Shown here piece after piece: positions 43,801 through 58,800 of a stretch of 64,000 bases of DNA; the stretch's first letter is position 1, and the number at the start of each line of letters is the position of its first letter. The notes under the pieces were generated by a model. It was not told the DNA's origin. It saw nothing but the letters and a program-made list of their open reading frames with translations, and ran no database searches. Made by a program: the position numbers and the translations under genes. The stretch covers positions 24,644,242 to 24,708,241 of the forward strand of contig OX104120.1 of assembly GCA_944474755.1 (NCBI GenBank), given 5' to 3'. This DNA is from Limnoperna fortunei (Eukaryota; Mollusca; Bivalvia; Mytilida; Modiolidae).

Positions 43801-46800
43801 TTGTACAACGGCATTGTCTATTTTCACTTCCTTTATGGATGGACTGGTTGTATCTATGGTAACACCATCAGAACACACAGGATCAGAGGGATCTAATGCT
43901 CGGTTGTAGGCCACAACAGTGAAATAATATTTCCCTACGCCTGGAGCTATGTATGTTCCTAAGGTCTCGTAGGTTTCTACAAGCTACACAGCGACAAAAA
44001 ATGAGATAAATTATTGATGTGCATTAACAGTAGGTTTAAAGAGACTTTTAATTAAAATGTTTGAAACAGCTGAGCGAATTTTGTTACTCAAAAACATTGC
44101 ATATACTACAAATCTATCAAATCCCAACATTAATCTGCAAAAACGAAGAGTAAACAACCAGGTCTATGTATATCCTGCAATATAAACCTAAATTATTCTG
44201 GAGAAAAAAAAACAAATTATTCAATCAGATATATCTTCTCAATTTTTTTTTTGTATTTAATCTAATTAAAATTTATTTACTTTCATCTGTTGTGTATGAC
44301 ACAAATTTTGTTCACAAAAGATCATATTTCTATCAGCCTGAGTGATAATAGACATGAGTAAAACAGGTTGAATTAATTATATCACTGGATGTAAACACAC
44401 TGGGTCGAGTGTATATACTATGTCATGATGTAACAACACTGGGTCGAGTGTATATACTATGTCATGATGTAACAACACTGGGTCGAGTGTATATACTATG
44501 TCATGATGTAACAACACTTGGTCGAGTGTATATACTATGTCATGATGTAACAACACTGGGTCGAGTGTATATACTATGTCATGATGTAACAACACTTGGT
44601 CGAGTGTATATACTATGTCACGATGTAACAACACTGGGTCGAGTGTAATACTATGTCATGATGTAACAACACTGGGTCGAGTGTATATACTATGTCATGA
44701 TGTAACAACACTGGGTCGAGTGTATATACTATGTCATGATGTAACAATACTGGCTCGAGTGTATATACTATGTCATGAGGTAACAACACTGGCTCGAGTG
44801 TATATACTATGTCATGATGTAACAACATTGGGTCGAGTGTAATACTATGTCATGATGTAACAACACTGGGTCGAGTGTATATACTATGTCATGATGTAAC
44901 AACACTTGGTCGAGTGTATATACTATGTCATGATGTAACAACACTGGGTCGAGTGTATATACTATGTCATGATGTAACAACACTGGGTCGAGTGTATATA
45001 CTATGTCATGATGTAACAACACTGGCTCGAGTGTATATACTATGTCACGATGTAACAACACTGGGTCGAGTGTATATACTATGTCACGATGTAACAACAC
45101 TGGGTCGAGTGTATATACTATGTCATGATGTAACAACACTGGCTCGAGTGTATATACTATGTCATGATGTAACAACACTGGGTCGAGTGTAATACTATGT
45201 CATGATGTAACAACACTGGGTCGAGTGTATATACTATGTCATGATGTAACAACACTTGGTCGAGTGTATATACTATGTCATGATGTAACAACACTGGGTC
45301 GAGTGTATATACTATGTCATGATGTAACAACACTGGGTCGAGTGTATATACTATGTCATGATGTAACAACACTGGGTTGAGTGTATATACTATGTCACGA
45401 TGTAACAACACTGGGTCGAGTGTATATACTATGTCACGATGTAACAACACTGGCTCGAGTGTATATATTATGTCATGATGTAACAACACTGGGTCGAGTG
45501 TATATACTATGTCATGATGTAACAACACTGGGTCGAGTGTATATACTATGTCATGATGTAACAACACTGGGTCGAGTGTATACACTATGTCACAATGTAA
45601 CAACACTGGCTCGAGTGTATATACTATGCCATGATGTAACAACACTTGGTCAAGTGTATATACTATGTCATGATGTAACAACACTGGGTCGAGTGTATAT
45701 ACTATGTCATGATGTAACAACACTGGGTCGAGTGTATATACTATGTCATGATGTAACAACACTTGGTCGAGCGTAATACTATGTCATGATGTAACAACAC
45801 TGGGTCGAGTGTATATACTATGTCATGATGTAACAACACTGGGTCGAGTGTAATACTATGTCATGATGTAACAACACTGGGTCGAGTGTATATACGTTGT
45901 CATGATGTAACAACACTGGGTCGAGTGTATATACTATGTCACGATGTAACAACACTGGCTCGAGTGTAGTTTCTATGTCATGATGCAACAACACTAGGTT
46001 GATTGTATTACTATGTCATGATGTAACAACACTTGGTCAAGTGTATATACTATGTCATGATGTAACAACACTGGGTCGAGTGTATATATGTTGTCATGAT
46101 GTAACAACACTGGGTCGAGTGTATATACTATGTCATGATGTAACAACACTGGGTCGAGTGTATATACTATGTCATGATGCAACAACACTTGGTCAAGTGT
46201 ATATACTATGTCACGATGTAACAACACTGGGTCGAGTGTATATACTATGTCATGATGTAACAACACTTGGTTGAGCGTAATACTATGTCATGATGTTACA
46301 ACACTGGATCGAGTGTATTTACTATGTCATGATGTAACAACACTGGGTCGAGTGTATATACTATGTCATGATGTAACAACACTGGGTCGAGTGTATATAC
46401 TATGTCATGATGTAACAACACTGGGTCGAGTGTATATACTATGTCATGATGTAACAACACTTGGTCGAGCGTAATACTATGTCATGATGTAACAACACTG
46501 AATCGAGTGTATTTACTATGTCATGATGTAACAACACTGGGTTGAGTGTATATACTATGTCATGATGTAACAACACTGGGTCGAGTGTAGTTTCTATGTC
46601 ATGATGCAACAACACTAGGTTGATTGTATTACTATGTCATGATGCAACAACACTTGGTCAAGTGTATATCACTTGGTCAAGTGTATATACTATGTCACAA
46701 TGTAACAACACTGGCTTGAGTGTAGTTTCTATGTCATGATGCAACAACACTAGGTTGATTGTATTACTATGTCATGATGCAACAACACTTGGTCAAGTGT

Positions 46801-49800
46801 ATATACAATGTCATGATGAAACAACACTTGGTCGAGCGTAATACTATGTCATGATGTAACAACACTGGATTGAGTGTATATACTATGTCATGATGTAACA
46901 ACACTGGCTCGAGTGTATATACTATGTCCCTATGTAACAACACTGGCTCGAGTGTATATACTATGTCATGATGTAACAACACTGGCTCGAGTGTATATAC
47001 AATGTCATGATGCAACAACACTTGGTCGAGCGTAATACTATGTCATGATATAACAACACTGGATCGAGTGTATATACTATGTCATGATGTAACAACACTG
47101 GCTCGAGTGTATATACAATGTCATGATGTAACAACACTTGGTCGAGCGTAATACTATGTCATGATGTAACAACACTGGATCGAGTGTATATACTATGTCA
47201 TCCTTATTATATGCTGACAATTACAGTAATAAAACATTTTCTGGAAGAAATTATCAAATAACATACATCAGGATTAGTACGTTCTAAATTGAAATCAGCT
47301 TTAGTTGCACATTTGGTTCCAGGAATATACTGGTAGAATAGTACGCCACTCTCTCTATCAAAGAACTCGTCCCAATGAACTGTCAGTGTAGTACCCTGTT
47401 GATAATCTATTTCTGGGTTACCATCAAGACCATCATACACTAGACCAGCTTGTGGAGGCGTTACGTCAATGGTAAACTGAAATAAGAGGATTGTAAGAAA
47501 TGTATGTTTTATTTATGATAATTAAATTCTTAACAATAAAACATATCTTTGTATTGAAAAAAGCCAGAAAAAAGAGCATTTTCAGTTGATTTATGGGTTA
47601 AATATTTTGCTATATAATGTAGCTAAAACCAATCCATTTCCACAACATGTCATAAACAATACTAAATAACCATGGACCTGCTAACAAGGGTACCATCAGA
47701 TGATATAATTCTATTAACGTAATATCACTAAGTGATATGATACACCATGTATTTGGCTAATAAACAGTCCAATTGCAGAATTTACTGATTAATTAGTTAA
47801 TCAAGTAGGTTATTTTTAGTACTTAGCAGCTGTGCAAAGTTTTAAAAAAAAAACTGTTGACATGTTTACAAGTTATCATCTGGAAACCACCAATTGTTAC
47901 CAAAAAAAACCTTTGACGCAAGTTGAAAACTACAAATTACATTGCGCTGAAAATTGAACATGATCTTCATTTTATAGTATTTAATAGCTGTGCAAAGTTA
48001 AAATAATATCTGTTGACACATTTTCAGGTTATCATCTGGAAACCATAGAGGTACAGAGAGATGGACACATATCCATACGGAGGACATAAAAATTTAATGG
48101 ATCCCAGAACTTGAGAAAAAATCATTGCTGGGTATGGTAGTGTTTGTTTTTAACTACTCTTTATTCATGTTATTGGGGTTCTACGAAGGTTACTCACTAA
48201 CTCTAGCTGATCATAAGGGTTTGGGTCGATATTCAACTTATCTAGTTTCATACTTCATGGTCTATACAAAATGAAAATATTAACTTAGGGATAACAGCTA
48301 TGCAAGTGTGTTGTCTTTTACATTTATATGTTAAAGTTGATTTTTTAAATTATAACAGCAATATGAAATTTTTAAATTTTGTTTCAAATAATAAATAAAA
48401 CTAACAAAAACATTAGTATTACAAATCATAATATACCTTTTTCCTCAATACTGTTACTAACTGGGCATTGTTTGTCACAGAAATCTCTATATAGTAGTCA
48501 TAATCGTGGACTCCTATGTCCATTCCTGGAAACAGACCTTCACTGACTTTGACAGTTGGTATGACCTGAAAATGTCTGTGGTAGCACGCTTCAAAGTTGG
48601 TACAGTAACATTTAGCTCCCCTTGGATAGGTATTATATGTTGTGTTGCAAGCCAATTCATCCTAGATGAACATATACATGTTGTACAAAGTGGAGACAAT
48701 TTTTTACATAATTTTTTAAGGACTAATAAAGACAAACCGGTGCATACAGTACAACAGTTGTATGCCAAATGTGAATACTGACCACAGATTTTTAAAATAC
48801 ATTAATATTTCTGCTATTTCTAATGTAACCCAACAAATACAAGAAAATTTGTCTTAGCAACACCAATATCCCGTCTAACACATATTGGTAAACACCACCA
48901 TTTTTCTATTTCTCTCAAACGTGAAATATTTGACATAGCCCTACAGCATTTTGCCTGTCTCATCATTTAATAACAGTGTACAAAATGTCTCCCTTAGGCA
49001 AATATTGGTAATCTCCTCTTTTTTCTAAGTTCACTTAATCCAGTGCACGTATCTTACAATGTTGTTGTTCCAAGTTTCATGAAGATGTAAAGTCATTTTC
49101 ATAAATAAAACTTAAATGCAAAGGTCAACCTGAGGTGGGACAAATGAACAAAAGGACGAATGAATAAACAGAAAACTGACCAAAAAGCTATATGTCTCCC
49201 AATTTAATTGGCAGGACATAAAAAAGCTTCAACACAAAGGATAACCTGAGATAGGACAGACAAATGAAGGTAATAACAAAAAAACGGACACTGATGAAAC
49301 TGTCAAAAAGACAATCCACAAATCATAGTCGGAGAAACCAGCAAACTCTAGAACCAACAACCAAAAATACAGCAACTACAGTAATGGTCCTGACTTGGTA
49401 CAGGCATTTCAAAAGAAATGGTCTGTTAAACCAGGTTTTATGGCATGCCAAACCTCCCGCTTCCATTACTGTAGAATGTGAGTTAGTTAAAATAGATGGG
49501 TATCATATACCACTAGTCACTAATAGGTGTAAAAAACTGTGAGTTGGTTAAAATAGATGGGTATCATATACCACTAGTCACTAATAGGTGTATCTAACAA
49601 TCATCAAAGCACATTCAATGTACACTGATTTCAAAATGGGAAAAACTTTATGCAACTAATGAATGGATGGAAAATCTACATGTCCCTGAATTTTCATTGG
49701 TGGGACATAAACCATGTTTTATAATTAGACAAAACATACAAGTGTTTCAACATATATAATGTTAACAATTAATATAAATCAACTCAGTACAAACTAGAGA

Positions 49801-52800
49801 GTCCAAGTATCTATAGAAATTTGTTTGTTTAAGAAGTTTAAAGCTACTTTCAGCAATTTTTCAGCTATATCATGGCGTCCAGTTTGTATTTGGTGCAGAA
49901 GCCGGAGTACTAAGAGAAAACTAGGGACCTTCTGATGGAAAACAGGCAATCCTTATCAATTAAGATTGGAGTCTAGTATACCCTGCCCGCAGATGAGACT
50001 CAAACCCACAACCTCAGTGTTAAAAGACCACAATAGTAGACGAACTACCTTAACCACTTGGCCACGGAGACCCCATCTACAGAAATACAGAATTGTGTAT
50101 GGAACAAAGCAAATGTATATAAGGTATATTTTAAAAATACATACATAAGCAAACATGAAACTGTATAAGCTATACAATTTTTTAAGAATTTTTTTTACAA
50201 AACCCTCACCGTGGCCCTCTGTGGAGACAGGTTTTCATGCCCATGTAGGATGTCTGTCCCTGTAAAGTTGTCAAATATCCTCCAGTAAAGAGAATCTATA
50301 CCACTATGGAAGTCATAGGCAATCCATTCTATTCTGAAATTTGTAACATTCTCTAATTATTCAATCATTCTGAATTAAACCATACTATCATCTCTGTCTT
50401 TGTTTTATGACGTTTGGTAGAGTAAGCAGCTTGGAGTTCACATTTTCTGTTTTTGTGATGGTAGTGGCGTCCCTTTTGCTGTGGATTTTCACGTTTTGTG
50501 ATTCGTGACAAAACACCAAATCATTTTGTCTGACATCCATCGAGAAGAAGTCAGATAAATTTTGACCTGATCATCTTCATGTGAAATGTGTTCCATATAA
50601 CACATCCACAATTTAAAAATAAACAAGTGAAATGCAAAAAATAATTTTTATCTCTTTAAAGAAATCTTAATAAATGATGTTAGTGTGCAATATTGTTTCT
50701 TCTGACATTATTCAGAATGAAGGATTGAATAGATTATATTGTGGTGTCTACTTCCAGTTGTAACTGTCAGCACTGCTCAAACAAATAGATTATATTGTGG
50801 TGTCTACTTCCAGTTGTAACTGTCAGCACTGCTCAAACAAATAGATTATATTGTGGTGTCTACTTCCAGTTGTAACTGTCAGCACTGCTCAAACAAATAG
50901 ATTATATAGATGTATACTTGATAAGAAACATTTTTATATTATTATTAAAATTATACATATATATTTAGTGTAATATAAGTGTAGAATTTACCATGCATTC
51001 ATACAATTAATACAGAAATAAACAACATGGATACTTCGGTGACACAACTTTAGCAAGAGCAATTTTTTTAATATTAGGTAACAATTCTTCTGAAGTTTTC
51101 ATTCTATAGAAAAAAAGAAATATAATTTTTAATATTCTTTCCATTTAATGTTACTAAATAAGTATACAGGTTACATATTTAATAGCGATCTTAAGTACTG
51201 ACATTTTTTTTTAACATATGACACAACCTGATTGTAGATATTAAGTTTAAGAAATGAATATCGCCATTAGTTGCATGCCAAAATGAGTATGCTGATATTA
51301 TCTGATGTAGCATAAAACCGCCAACACTAATTTTTTCCCGAGTGAATCCGCTTCACAATTCAACTCTGTATTATAGATTTTTTTAAAGGAAAAATGTACA
51401 TGTAAAGCACTGAATAAATTTTGACAGAAAATCAAAGTTCTGTTCATTGTAATCTTTAGTTAAAAATGAATAAATTTAAATGTGTATTAAAACTTTAACC
51501 TGACGTATAATATACAGTAAGGTTTTTGGAAGTGACCACATTTTGTTTTATTTAAAGCATGTGCTGTGTAATACCTGTTCGATACGCTTGATAGCCATGA
51601 GAAATTTAACAGGTTTATGACTGGAAATACAATTTATTCATAGGATGCAACAGTTTTTTTTTACATAAATTTGTTATTTCTTCAAATGTCTGTGGCTAAA
51701 CACATTCTGACAATTTACCAGAATACATTGAAATATTTCTTTAGTGAACTTCATGAATTTTTTCAGTAAGGTAATTTTTTGTACACACACATGTACTGGA
51801 TATACACCATAAGAAATAACTGATAAGAAAGATGAATTTAAAATCTTTTTATGATGTCCGTTATGAACTTTTGTCCCTTCCAAGTCCATTCCTCATGATT
51901 GTAATCCTTTCACTTTTTTCCACAGTAGATGAAAAATGTTCCGTTTACTTGTGATTTAATCTAATGTATTTCGTGATGAAACATTGTGCAAGTTCTTAAT
52001 TTTCATGATAGCATGAAGAAAAATTAAAAAACCATGCTGATAGAGGGATAAGAATGTTAAGACAGTAGAATATAAATAGATTTGAAATATCCAGGATGTT
52101 AGTTAATGTCTTTTACTTTACTTCTCATATACAAGATCATTTTAACAAAAATATATTGATAGAGAACAACAAAAAACTTTCTGATGAAAAATTATATACT
52201 ACATGTAACTTAAAATCATTATACATACGTCATTTGAGTTAACTCCACAACACCGTGTACAGAAACGTTCAATCTGTCACCTCTAGTTAACCATAAATCT
52301 TCTATCATTGGGGGTGTGGCATCCCTGTATACTGTGATAGTATCATTGTTAGAACTCCCAATAATGTCAGTAGCCATGACCATAAGGATCAGTTTATCAC
52401 CATCATTCCAGACTACGTTGAGAACCTTGGACTGTGCATGAAGGTCAACCATAGCAGTTAAATTCTGAAAGTCACTGAGTTCAGGAGAGTAAACCTCATA
52501 ACCAACATGAAATCTTATGATACCTGAAATGTAATGATCAAAGCTTTAAAACTAACAGCAAGCCCATTATTAATAGCAGGATTTTTCTTTTTAGGGATTT
52601 AATGATGAAACTGCATTAGGCAACATATCTGATTTATATGAAAACTTACTGCAGTCAAATCTGTATATAAAGGGCAGCATGAGACTGACACAGTGAGCTG
52701 ACTGAACAGGTGCCCTTTATATACAGTCTTGTATAAGAAAATTCTATTTCCATCCTATTTTCTCAAGTAAAAGATCTCTGTATTATCCATAAGGATGAGT

Positions 52801-55800
52801 TTCATAATAAGTTATTCCACACTAACACCTAACAGATGAAATTATTATTTTGTTAGTTTTGTTTGGTGCTAGCCATGGCCTTATTGTAATATCGAGTCTT
52901 TGTGATTATTTTAAACATCAGAAAGCTTTTATTATTAAAACTGATGCTTGTTCTTTCACTAGTTGTTTTTGTTTATAAATAATGGTGGGGTCAGGGAAAT
53001 AGAGGTCAAGGAAACCTGGAGTGAATTTCTAAGGAACTGGAGGTCAGTGGTAGAGGAAAGCGGAAGTTATAATAGAAGAGAGAATTGGTAAACGTCTTTT
53101 ATTTGTATATGTCATGTGATTTGCAAACAATTTCTTTTCTTAAAATAAAACTTTTAAAAGGAAGCCTATGACTGAGATAAGTAAATCTGTATAGCTTTAC
53201 CTTGTGCATTATCAATGGCTGCAGTAGTTCTGTTTCCATGGTATTCTTCAATAACGGTGGATGCTGTAAATGGTTCTATTGCTGCAAACCATAAATTTTT
53301 AACATGTCGAGAATTAATGAAACGATTTGTCCATGTAATTGTTATTGTGCTGGTGTCTAGCACAACCCATCGGTAAGAGCTATTTTTAGATGCCTCGGCA
53401 CATGCCATTGGATACTCTGCTTGTAAATCTACGACTGACTGATCATCAAAGAACAGAAGTGTTCTGGCAGTTGCATGGTTTCCATCATTTTCAGCATTTT
53501 TTGTATTGTCATAAGCTGACAAATGAATAGAATACACACCAGGTTCTGTCAGTCTGAAGGACCCCTGTGAATACACAATACACAAATAGTCCTGTATGGT
53601 AATATATATTTGGGGTAAACTCCACAATAAATTTATCAGTATCAAATGTACACAGTGTATCTAGATTCTAGAGCATGGATATTAAACCTTTCTTGACAAA
53701 AGAAAAAACAATTTTATCATTTGACAAAAAAAGCAAGCAAATCTCACAAAACCTTGCTTATACTCTATACACTACTCTCCTAGATAATCCTACTACATCA
53801 ATTCAAACAGAAGGCTATCAAGAGCCTGTCATTGCTTGCATATACTTAGCTTATAAGTAATGGTAACCATCTGTGCTGAAAGGTGTACTAATAGATAAAT
53901 GTTTGGTAGTGGACCTTTCCATCAATTGCAAACAGTGGTTTCCAAAGGAAGATTTGTTTTTTTGGTTTTTAAGATAATTTGATTTTCTGACACAAAATGC
54001 AAATGTAACATTTTTTCAGTAAAGATAATTAAAAATATGAAATCACAAATGAAAAGTGACAAATTATAGACTTTTTTTTATAGCAGATGTCTATTAAAGG
54101 TCCATTATAACACCCAACATATGTCTGTTGCTATGCAGGAGGCATTACACATATAATTGTTATTGTGCTTTACACAAGTGTACATCATACAATCAAACAT
54201 TTAAACACAACAAATTGTATACTATACTATCACCACGGACACAGAAAGGTGTGACTTACAGTTGCATTGTTAATTTTCTCCTCCAATATGGTTGCTACCG
54301 TAAGACCATCTGTAAGAACAATGTTATTTATTGTCTTAACATTAAACACCTGGAATGTAAACTTGTCACTGATCCCTGACAAATCATCTCGCCATCCTCC
54401 AAATGCAAATTCTACAATCGGCTGAAATAAATTGAAAAGAAATCCAATCATTATTGTAAATATTGACTACTTGGAGACCCAATCATATTACTGGAAACAA
54501 ACAAGTGTTTGGCAATAGAATACATACAACATATAAGTCATATATCCTCAAGGCAATTCATGTAAGAAAGGAATATTTTTATTGATTATTTGCAGGTATA
54601 ATTGAGCTTATCAAAAGAGTGACTGGCAGACAGGAATATCCTAACAAAGATTGTCAGGGCTGCTTTATTAATATGAATTTGAAAATATAAATTAATCTTC
54701 TTTTTTTTTTTTATTAAAGTGTTACCACAGTAATGTAGTGATGTTGTCATTCAGACTGATAATCCTTATAGCTGTTACAAAGAAAAACAGTAACTAGTGT
54801 GGACTGTGAGCATGCTCACAAAAGGATACCCCCGCTTCGCTTTCAAGTCCAATTATCTCCCCTTAATGATATCCGAGGTCAATAAAAATCCTTCATACAC
54901 ATCTACATATAATGTACTTCCTTCATGCTAAGTTTCATTAAATTTTATCAAGCGGTTTAGGAGGAGTTGCCCTTGCAGGGAATGTGGACAGACGGACAGA
55001 CAGACAGGGTGATTCCTATACACCCCCCAAACAAGTTTGCAGGGTGTATAATAACCATGAGACTGGGAGACCTAGTTGTTGAGAATTCCTAGATAATCAG
55101 GGACTAATTGTATTCCAATTATTACATGAAAACTCATCAGTGGTGCTACAACCACAACAGGTAATTTTTGGCTGTTTTGTCTATACATTTTATACAGTGT
55201 AACATTGAAGGGGACTTACAATATTAAACTTTAGACTGAACATGTTAAAAATTTCAGATTTTTGTTTAATTCATGTATCCTAAATTGAAGAAGTTAAATG
55301 TAAACAATATCTCTGCTAAAAAAACAAAATTTTTGCCCAAATTCTAATGGTTGGAAGCACTGTTTATGCATCATTGAGAGGGATACCAATCTTTACTTAC
55401 ATCAGAAGTAATGTCGGAACCTATGACTTCCACAGGGTAAGGACAGGAAAGTGTTCCAGTAGTCTCCAACTTACTACAGTGGTATGGGAAATCCAGGTCC
55501 CAGTGGAATGTGAAGGACCGTGTAACTGTTCGACCATTATAATAATATGTGTCTGTTGTAGTTGACACTGGATAATTGTCTCGATTCTCAACATTTACAT
55601 ATCCACCATTCTTAGCACTAACAGTATATACAATTCTGGAATACAAGAATGTTTTATTGTAAAGATTAATAGCTGTAAAACACAAAGGTATTACCCAATA
55701 TTTCAATAAGAATGACTAGCTTCTACTGAAATAAGAATTAAATTCATCTCATTACATTAACTAAATCATAAATAGAAGAAATTGCATTATTATATACTGA

Positions 55801-58800
55801 CTCGGTATACACATGTGCCACTTACAACTTTGTATCTACATTTCCATTTGTCATTTTTAAATGAAGCACTTCAAAGTTGATAGCTTCTAAACAGCTTAAA
55901 GAAATGAATCACCTGTTTTTAAAGTTTGTGAATTTTACTACATAATATCATCAAAAAGTGGTTTTTTTTCAAATTCATCACTACTGATGATCATGGCTGC
56001 AGTTACATGAATTTATCACTCAAATGTATCAGTCTGCTTCAAGTATTATGTTACTTTAATCAATATTTACAGGTATGTTACTTTAATCAATATTTACAGG
56101 TATGTTACTTTAATCAATAATTATTTACAGGTATGTTACTTTAATCAATATTTACAGGTATGTTACTTTAATCAATATTTACAGGTATGTTACTTTAATC
56201 AATATTTACAGGTATATTACTTTAATCAATATTTACAGGTATGTTACTTTAATCAATATTTACAGGTATATTACTTTAATCAATATTTACAGGTATGTTA
56301 CTTTAATCAATATTTACAGGTATGTTACTTTAATCAATATTTACAGGTATATTACTTTAATCAATATTTACAGGTATGTTACTTTAATCAATATTTACAG
56401 GTATGTTACTTTAATCAATATTTACAGGTATGTTACTTTAATCAATATTTACAGGTATATTACTTTAATCAATATTTACAGGTATGTTACTTTAATCAAT
56501 ATTTACAGGTATGTTACTTTAATCAATATTTACAGGTATATTACTTTAATCAATATTTACAGGTATGTTACTTTAATCAATATTTACAGGTATATTATTC
56601 TTAGTCCTGAAGATAGCAGTGTTAACTAGCATGACCTTAGGGCAGGAATACTTCTCAATCTTATTAGTTCAAGATTGATGCTAAGCACACCATGTCTAAA
56701 GTCAGACTTAAACTCTTCCAGTGTTGACATGCTTGGATCAGTGAGTAACAACCTAGACCACAAAGCCAACATGGCTCACAAATGTTTCTGAGAAGGTAAT
56801 TCTAATCACTATACAGAATTGTCTAGCATACAGATGACACAATAAACAATACTTTACTTATCATTATGTTCTAAAGGTAACCAGTCTACCAGGGACACAG
56901 TCTCAGAGCATTCTACATGTTTTGGTGGTGCATCCCTGCCAGCTTCAGAACAGCTTGTTGTTTTAGTATCACTCAAGGTACCACCTGATTAACACATACA
57001 AACAATGCAATCTTTAAATAGAAGCACATTTAATTGATTGACTGGTGGGCATAAAGCAACAGTATGTAAAAAACAGAAGACAGATATCTATTACATGACG
57101 AACTACAGGTTAAAGTTTTTCATAGACAGTGATTACCACCAGAGGTCATTAGCATCTTGCATAGGTCAACTCATAAAATATTAAAAAACTGCAAAAAAAC
57201 CCTCAATGCAAGTTTTACTATTTGATTTCTTGATTTTAACACACTGCCAAACTATACTCTTTGTTCAATTAATTTCCATTAATTGATAGTTCATCTGACA
57301 TGCATACTCAAGAACTTGATGCAAGTTTAATTTCATTCCATGCATTACTGTTTATTTTCGATGATATTACCTTACATGATCTTTAAGTTACCTTTGTATT
57401 TACAAGTACACAAGTCTTAAAAGTACATTATTGAATAATACAGAATTTTGCCTTTTCCTAATTGGTCCAGATGGCACTTTCTTGATCGTACCTCAAATTG
57501 AGTACACTTCTAGTGCAGTGAGTTAACCTTGTGTTATTTAATAAACCAGTTATTGACTATTACTTAGGTGTACCCAGGACTATACATCCCTACGTAAACC
57601 TCAGGAATAGTTAATAATTGTATATCATTTAAGGAGAACAAAATTTACTTCTGAAAATAAAGTATTGACATGTGTGTTCATGCTGATATGGCCTATAGAT
57701 TCAATTATAAAAATAATAAACTGATGGTTAAATTTCATGCTGTTAACCCGCTGACTTGCCATGCAATAGATACAGGGTATACTTTCCAAAGTTGTTATCC
57801 TATTGTAAGAATATACATGTATTATTAATTAAAGATTTTTACAAGAAAATATTTCAAAACATGTGATATTGTTTTCTTTAGGTCACAATATGTTTCGTTT
57901 AGACAGTGTGCAGCATAATTATTATTGCTGCAAATGTATTTACTTTAGAGGTTTAAAACTTATTTCCATTAAGATATTATATAATTGCACATGTGACAGT
58001 GACGGTGAGTGGCAGTGTCATACTATTTTATGCAGCTTTTAATGGTCCATATAAATAGCTTAAATTAGTTCGTCATGAAAATAAGTTTGTTTAAAGTATT
58101 ATGAACATCTTTCCCTGAAAATTTATTTTTTGTCATGAGCCCTGTTCATGATTATTTTTTATCACCCAAAATAACGTGTGTTTGTCCTGAAACACAAGGC
58201 CCAAGTCATCATTTCACAAACAGTTTTACTACCCTTATATGCTTTAGGAACAACAAGAGAATCAATATACCTTTAAACAGTTGTAAGAAAAACATCATCT
58301 CTTCCAAGCCCACGGAAAAATTTGTCACATAGTGGTTGGGGTCCCTGGTGAGAGTTGGGATACTATAAGTTGCAGTCATAGCTACATCCACTTCAGTAAA
58401 GGATCCTACGTTAGTCCACACTGTAGGCGGATCATCTGAATCGTCGTTAGGATCATTCTTTGCCGTTTTTGTTTTATCAGCATTTAAAAATACTGCACTA
58501 TTAAAGGTTATGTTTGGTGTATTTAAAACTGAAATAAGAAATGGATAAATATAATGACTTTGAAAGTCTCATTAACCATTGTGTTAGTTGCTTTGTGGCA
58601 AATTTGATCTTTTTAAAACAAAGCTTTGGAAATGGTTTCATATTAAATGTGCATGGTTAGTTTATATTAACATCTAACTAGATATCAGTTAGATGGTACC
58701 CATCTCTGTGGGCACTGCCAACCTTGAAGTCAAGGTCAAAAGTCATCAGCCATGGTATGCGACACATCGTCTTGATATTATCTACCTACAATCCAAATTA

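Noticed and set aside
44377..47021. Repeat proteins such as LLHHDIVYTLDPV and ILCHDVTTLGRVY
   Set aside because: The 39-bp period opens frames on both strands; the array is intronic to the minus-strand gene.
44385..47205. CRISPR-like appearance of the short-repeat arrays
   Set aside because: Units are contiguous with no unique spacers, and the context is an animal gene with introns.
50727..50906. 56-bp triplicate as another exon-end array
   Set aside because: The unit does not match any neighbouring exon edge; the nearest exon E9 ends at 50210-50333 and shares no sequence with it.
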